Source: Castellaniella sp034675905
Lineage (GTDB): Bacteria; Pseudomonadota; Gammaproteobacteria; Burkholderiales; Burkholderiaceae_B
Direction: 5' to 3'
NCBI RefSeq assembly: GCF_034675905.1
Contig: NZ_JAUCCV010000010.1
Location: forward strand, 434,001-498,000
Length of the DNA: 64,000 nucleotides
In this document: positions 60,205 through 64,000 of the stretch, piece by piece
Layout of the letters: every line of letters starts with the position of its first letter
How positions within the stretch are numbered: position 1 is the stretch's first letter
Made by a program: the position numbers and the translations under genes
The notes under the pieces: model-generated
Seen by the model: the letters and a program-made list of their open reading frames with translations, nothing else
Databases searched by the model: none
Told to the model about the DNA's origin: nothing

Positions 60205-62845
60205 GAAGCTCTACAGGATGCGCTCTCAGACTGCACCACCATCGCCGATTCAACAGCTCAAGATTGTCACGCCAGAAGGGGAGCAGACACTCCTCCTTGC
60301 CGAGATTTGCCCGGAGGCGGTCGGCTGGAAAGCAGTTGGCCTGTGCACGATGCCCGCTTCATGGGTTCCGCCCTTCTTCGTTATATCCTCCGCTTGCTTT
60401 GCGCCTGGCCTTTCTCACGCCACCGAGAGCCAGATCGAACAGGCGATCAATAACATTCTGGGTGCTCTCGGGGTTAGCGAACAAACAGAGGTATTTATCC
60501 GGTCCAGCGGAGCCGCCGAGACTCTGCACGTCCGCGGTCAGTTGGAGTCAATGGGATGCGTCGCACACGAGACATGGCCTAGTGCAAAAGCACTGATGAA
60601 GCGGCTCTTGAAGACCGCGCATGCAGGAGCTAGCACAATACATTTAGTTGTTCAGAAAAACGTCTCGGTCTTCGAGAAGGGGCATCTGTCGAACGAGCGT
60701 CGTCTAAGCAGAGAGCCCCGTGACTGGATTGCCGAGTTCGAGCCAATCAACGGGGAGACCGGTAGAACGGAGCCTGTGGCAGTAAGGACCTGGCGTAGCG
60801 GTAAGAAGACCGACACATCCACCGGTTTGGCATGTGGCTCACGAGCTGCCGTAGGCATCGTGCTTAAGCGCGTGGGCGGATGGGCAATGCAATTCTCGGT
60901 TCGCATGCATTTTGAATGGGTCTGGGACAAAACATCAGTCTGGCTGGTTCAGGCAGACATTGCAACGATCATGGGTGGCATTGATCCTCGGTCCGTCGTA
61001 CCCACATATATACCTAAGCTGAAAACGGACAAACTCCAGATATTTAGAGCTCCGGATCCGGAGGATCACACAGCATATAGCAAGCTGCATAATGCAAAGA
61101 TGTATGCTGATCTTGGCTATCAGATGCCTCCTTTCTTTGTGCTGGACTCCTCCGAGATCATCGGGGCGCTACTGAATGGCACAGTCGTCGACGAACTTGC
61201 GTCCGACCTCAGTGTGTTAACTCAGCGTCCATTTATTATTCGAACAGACGGTAAAAACATCCCTAAAGACAAGAAGGAGATGTTGCCACGCAGTGATGAG
61301 CTACGCTCTTTAGCTGACGCAAAGGATTGGCTCACAAACACGTTCACACAAGGCATACGTGCAGGCGGACTGGCTGATGCCCAACTGTGCCTGATCGCCC
61401 ATCACTTTATTCCTTCTGTTGCCTCAGCTTGGGCGCGAGCGGAGCCAGGCAACCCCTTGGTCCGTATCGAATCATTGTGGGGCATCCCTGAAGGGCTATA
61501 TTGGCACTCCCACGACACGTTCGAGGTTGATACTGGCACCCAGGACCTCTGGAACTCAGACCTAGGTAGTAATTTGACTTACGGCCTACGTGAACGCCTA
61601 CGGTACAAAGGCACGTTCGTCGCGGCTGATGAAGAAGGTCGTTGGATCCCACAAACCCCAGACACAGACCATGATTGGGCGCGCAGCATTACGCGCACAC
61701 AATGGATATTTGAGATCGCTCAAAGTACACGCCGCATAGCAGAGCGGTGCAAACAGCCTATATCAGTAATGTGGTTTGTGGACAATCATCGAAATGCGAC
61801 GCCACATCGTGTTTTACCATGGTTCCATAGCGTATCAACACTGGAAGGTGGTCCCAAAGCAGCTCCGCGCAGGAAGCGCCATTCCTCCCATGACGTTGTC
61901 ATTAGGAGCGCAGCGGATTGGGAGCATCTCCAAGCCGCAGCCGACGCTGACATCACTCAGACCATCGAACGAGTGGTAATGGCGCCTGTTGACGCAGAAT
62001 TGATCCGTAACGCTGGCTTCGCAACTGATTTAGCTAAGCTCGCTAAAAGACTTGGCTTTGTCATCGAGTTGTCGGGAGGGCTTCTCTCCCATGCCTATTA
62101 CATACTAAGCCGTGAGGGTTGTCGCGTCGAATGCGTTGACCTCTTCGGCGCTGGCGAAGAGGTCGTCGAATTTCACAAGCTGGTCAGAGATGGCATCCCT
62201 GACATGATCCGTGATCGCGGTGAGCGCGTCGACTCCGTAGCCCTAAAGGGAGATGCGCTGATTACTGCCCTTCGCCAGAAGCTGGTGGAGGAAGCGTTCG
62301 AAGCCCTTGATGCAAACACCGGCAATGAATTGCTTGGGGAACTCGCCGATTTGCAGGAGGTGCTGTTAGCGCTAGCGACAGCACTAAATGTTGATCCTGG
62401 AGCTGTGGAGCAAGAAAGACTTAAGAAGCGAAAAAAGAGAGGGGGGTTCGAGAAAGGCCTAATGCTGCTGAAAACATCAACACCGCAATCAATCAGCAAG
62501 TCCTCAAACGCGAGGACGATCACGACCGGTGGGGATTTGGCGATAGAGGAGGTTGGAAGCCAAGCGCCCCCAGTCATTTCTGATCCCATGGCAATGCCAA
62601 CGAAATCGCCGTATCGACGGCCCGACATGCGCCACGCAGACGGAACCGTGGAGAAGCTGTTTACGTTCAAGATCGATGTCGCTCCTCTGCGCAAGCTTGA
62701 GCAGCGCTTAGCCTTCGACATGCCGATGCCACGTACTGGAAAAACCCCACTCGTTTTGACAGTCGAGTTGGACCGCGATAAGGCCACCGTTTGGGGGCAA
62801 GTTCGCCTGCAAGTAAGTCAATCTCAGTTGGAATTACCGTTCTAG
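60191..62845 (+). CDS. PEP-synthase-like (ATP-grasp plus phosphohistidine) protein fused to MazG-like pyrophosphohydrolase
   Basis: An 884-residue multidomain protein. Residues about 40-160 resemble the dikinase ATP-grasp N-domain: GWKAVGLC, VPPFFVISS, VFIRSSGAAETLHVRGQLES and HLVVQKNV. A second similar unit starts near 320 (GYQMPPFFVLDSS; FIIRTDG). Residues about 600-650 resemble the PEP-utiliser swivelling domain, with GGLLSHAYYILSREG carrying the expected phospho-acceptor H634. Residues about 657-760 are MazG-like (KLVRDGIPDMI; metal ligands in EEAFE and ELADLQE; RGGFEKG). The last 60 residues form an unrecognised beta-rich tail. The combination suggests nucleotide-dependent phosphotransfer coupled to nucleotide clean-up. 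The start could also be GTG 60152 or ATG 60218. Confidence 0.75.
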   Translation: MGNNKKLYRMRSQTAPPSPIQQLKIVTPEGEQTLLLAEICPEAVGWKAVGLCTMPASWVPPFFVISSACFAPGLSHATESQIEQAINNILGALGVSEQTEVFIRSSGAAETLHVRGQLESMGCVAHETWPSAKALMKRLLKTAHAGASTIHLVVQKNVSVFEKGHLSNERRLSREPRDWIAEFEPINGETGRTEPVAVRTWRSGKKTDTSTGLACGSRAAVGIVLKRVGGWAMQFSVRMHFEWVWDKTSVWLVQADIATIMGGIDPRSVVPTYIPKLKTDKLQIFRAPDPEDHTAYSKLHNAKMYADLGYQMPPFFVLDSSEIIGALLNGTVVDELASDLSVLTQRPFIIRTDGKNIPKDKKEMLPRSDELRSLADAKDWLTNTFTQGIRAGGLADAQLCLIAHHFIPSVASAWARAEPGNPLVRIESLWGIPEGLYWHSHDTFEVDTGTQDLWNSDLGSNLTYGLRERLRYKGTFVAADEEGRWIPQTPDTDHDWARSITRTQWIFEIAQSTRRIAERCKQPISVMWFVDNHRNATPHRVLPWFHSVSTLEGGPKAAPRRKRHSSHDVVIRSAADWEHLQAAADADITQTIERVVMAPVDAELIRNAGFATDLAKLAKRLGFVIELSGGLLSHAYYILSREGCRVECVDLFGAGEEVVEFHKLVRDGIPDMIRDRGERVDSVALKGDALITALRQKLVEEAFEALDANTGNELLGELADLQEVLLALATALNVDPGAVEQERLKKRKKRGGFEKGLMLLKTSTPQSISKSSNARTITTGGDLAIEEVGSQAPPVISDPMAMPTKSPYRRPDMRHADGTVEKLFTFKIDVAPLRKLEQRLAFDMPMPRTGKTPLVLTVELDRDKATVWGQVRLQVSQSQLELPF

Positions 62846-62998
62846 TCAGTGCCACGGAGCTCATCCCGGACCAAGATCAACGAATAGAGCAAACAGACCA
62901 GATCCATGACAAAGCACGGCCTGTATTGACCAGACCACGCATGCACGTGCTCGTTTTGCGTACTTGTTGCGTACAGAAATCGGCTCTACATCATTAAC

Positions 62999-64000
62999 GG
63001 GGGACACCCGCATTCATTAGACTTGTTTTTGCGAAGAACACGTTTAATGGAGCAATGCCGATGTCCCCAATCGATTCTATCCTAGGCATCCAGGGTCTGG
63101 TGGTACAAGCGGTCCAGCGTCACGAAGACATCCATGTCTGGGCCAAACCCAACAAACGGGCAAGCTGCCCTCGCTGCGCGGGCGACCAGGTACGCATCAA
63201 GGCCACCCACCACCGCACGCTCAAGCACACCCGCCAGGGCAATCAGCTCATGGTCCTGCACCTGACGGTGCCCAAGTACCATTGCACCGACTGCAATCGC
63301 TACTTTCGCCAGCAGTTCCCCGGCATCCGTCCCCGGCGACGGGCCACCGAGGCCTACCGCCTGGAGGTCTTCGAGGCTCATGACGGGGGCGTCAGTCAGC
63401 GCAAGCTCACCCTCACCCACCAGATCGCCAGCGCCACCGTCGAGCGCTGGTATCAGTCGTTTGTGAAGCAGCGCGTCTCCGAACTCTCGGGCAGGTCCTG
63501 CCCCCAGGTGCTAGGCATCGATGAGCACTTCTTCACCCGCAAGAAGGGCTACGCCACCACGCTCGTCGATCTGAAGAACCACAAGGTGTTCGATGTCGTG
63601 CTGGGACGCTCGGAAGCCAGCCTGCGCAGCTACCTCAAGCGCCTGCCGGGCAAGGAGCACGTGCGAGTCATCGTCATGGATCTGTCCGAGACCTACCGGC
63701 GGATCGCCCAGCAATACTTCCCCAATGCCCTGATCGTGGCCGACCGCTTCCATGTCGTGCGCCTGGTCAATCAGCATTTCCTCAAGCTCTGGCAGCAGCA
63801 CGATCCCGAAGGTCGCAAGAACCGGGGCCTGCTCAGCCTGATGCGCCGCCATCACTGGAAGTTGTCCGCCGTGCAGAAGGAGCGGCTACACCGGTATTTG
63901 GCCCAAACACCCGTGCTGCAGGCGCTGTACTTCGCCAAGCAGCAGCTCAACGGTTTTCTAGTGCTTAAAGCTCTGAAAGCCAAGCGGGCCAGGAAGATGC
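62999..64000 (+). mobile_element. ISL3-family insertion sequence, left part
   Basis: The element appears to start near 62999 with GGGGGACACCCGCATTCATT, a GC-rich end followed by AT-rich leader DNA, and continues beyond the window. It borders the right side of the low-GC cassette. The opposite end and any target duplication lie outside the window. Confidence 0.7.
63061..64000 (+). CDS. ISL3-family transposase, N-terminal part
   Basis: A frame open from the ATG at 63061 to the window edge (313 codons visible). It has an N-terminal zinc-finger-like region with SCPRC and YHCTDC, a helix-turn-helix (VSQRKLTLTHQIASATVERW) and the start of the DDE domain: first Asp in VLGIDEHFF, second in VIVMDLSETYRR, followed by VADRFHVVRLVNQ, a hallmark of ISL3 transposases. 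GGAG lies nine bases upstream. The GC-rich codon use contrasts with the preceding cassette. No disruption is seen. Confidence 0.92.
   Translation, partial: MSPIDSILGIQGLVVQAVQRHEDIHVWAKPNKRASCPRCAGDQVRIKATHHRTLKHTRQGNQLMVLHLTVPKYHCTDCNRYFRQQFPGIRPRRRATEAYRLEVFEAHDGGVSQRKLTLTHQIASATVERWYQSFVKQRVSELSGRSCPQVLGIDEHFFTRKKGYATTLVDLKNHKVFDVVLGRSEASLRSYLKRLPGKEHVRVIVMDLSETYRRIAQQYFPNALIVADRFHVVRLVNQHFLKLWQQHDPEGRKNRGLLSLMRRHHWKLSAVQKERLHRYLAQTPVLQALYFAKQQLNGFLVLKALKAKRARKM

Noticed and set aside
62791..62997. A 68-codon frame overlapping the end of the dikinase-MazG gene
   Set aside because: It lies mostly within the upstream gene in another frame, has no ribosome site and ends at the IS boundary without recognisable content.

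Overview
The window looks like chromosomal DNA of a high-GC betaproteobacterium of the Burkholderiales, most likely family Alcaligenaceae (Bordetella/Achromobacter/Castellaniella-like). This rests on a proton-type atpIBEFHAGDC operon, the rpe-gph-trpE linkage, mltA-ubiH-dsbC, a DUF4148 protein, the M61 peptidase-folB-ttcA neighbourhood and a pga (bps) locus. The genus cannot be fixed by reading alone. About 60 protein genes are supported; no rRNA, tRNA or CRISPR array was seen.

Layout. (1) 1-4824: a trans-4-hydroxyproline catabolic cluster (D-hydroxyproline oxidase end, 2-epimerase, GntR regulator, ketoglutarate semialdehyde dehydrogenase, DapA-family deaminase) with a perfect AT-rich palindrome as candidate operator, then a small tautomerase. 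(2) 4830-7609: DUF4168 protein, thiopurine methyltransferase, HiPIP, GalE. (3) 7723-11501: two tandem chemoreceptors with nearly the same signalling module. (4) 11627-16169: orphan amide/amino-acid binding protein, DsbC, UbiH-like hydroxylase, MltA. (5) 16242-24292: rpe, gph, trpE and trpGDC, with lldD inserted in opposite orientation between trpE and trpG. Each half of the split trp operon has its own Trp-codon leader peptide and attenuator-like RNA. (6) 24722-31965 (minus): the ATP synthase operon, in which atpD is broken by an apparent one-base insertion.

(7) 32268-42752: an 11-gene unidirectional biofilm-matrix locus, csgE-csgF-csgG-csgB-csgA-csgC/H directly followed by pgaABCD and a CsgD-like regulator. 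It joins amyloid (curli) and PNAG polysaccharide production in one tightly packed array. A diguanylate cyclase lies nearby (48479-50023) and could feed c-di-GMP to PgaCD. (8) 42774-56597: enoyl-CoA hydratase, an M61 peptidase-FolB fused frame, ttcA, a dipeptide-type binding protein, the diguanylate cyclase, a FixJ-type two-component pair, mgtA behind an acidic leader ORF and a Shine-Dalgarno-sequestering hairpin, a ZIP transporter, and a DUF4148 protein.

(9) 56710-64000: an accessory island of visibly lower GC, between a decayed IS3-family element and the start of an ISL3-family element. It holds four same-strand genes: a D12-class DNA adenine methylase, a long HIT-domain protein, a four-helix membrane protein, and an 884-residue protein. 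The last combines a PEP-synthase-like ATP-grasp region, a phosphohistidine swivelling domain (LSHA motif) and a MazG-like NTP pyrophosphohydrolase domain. I recognise no named system with this composition; it is the best candidate here for an undescribed (possibly defensive) system.
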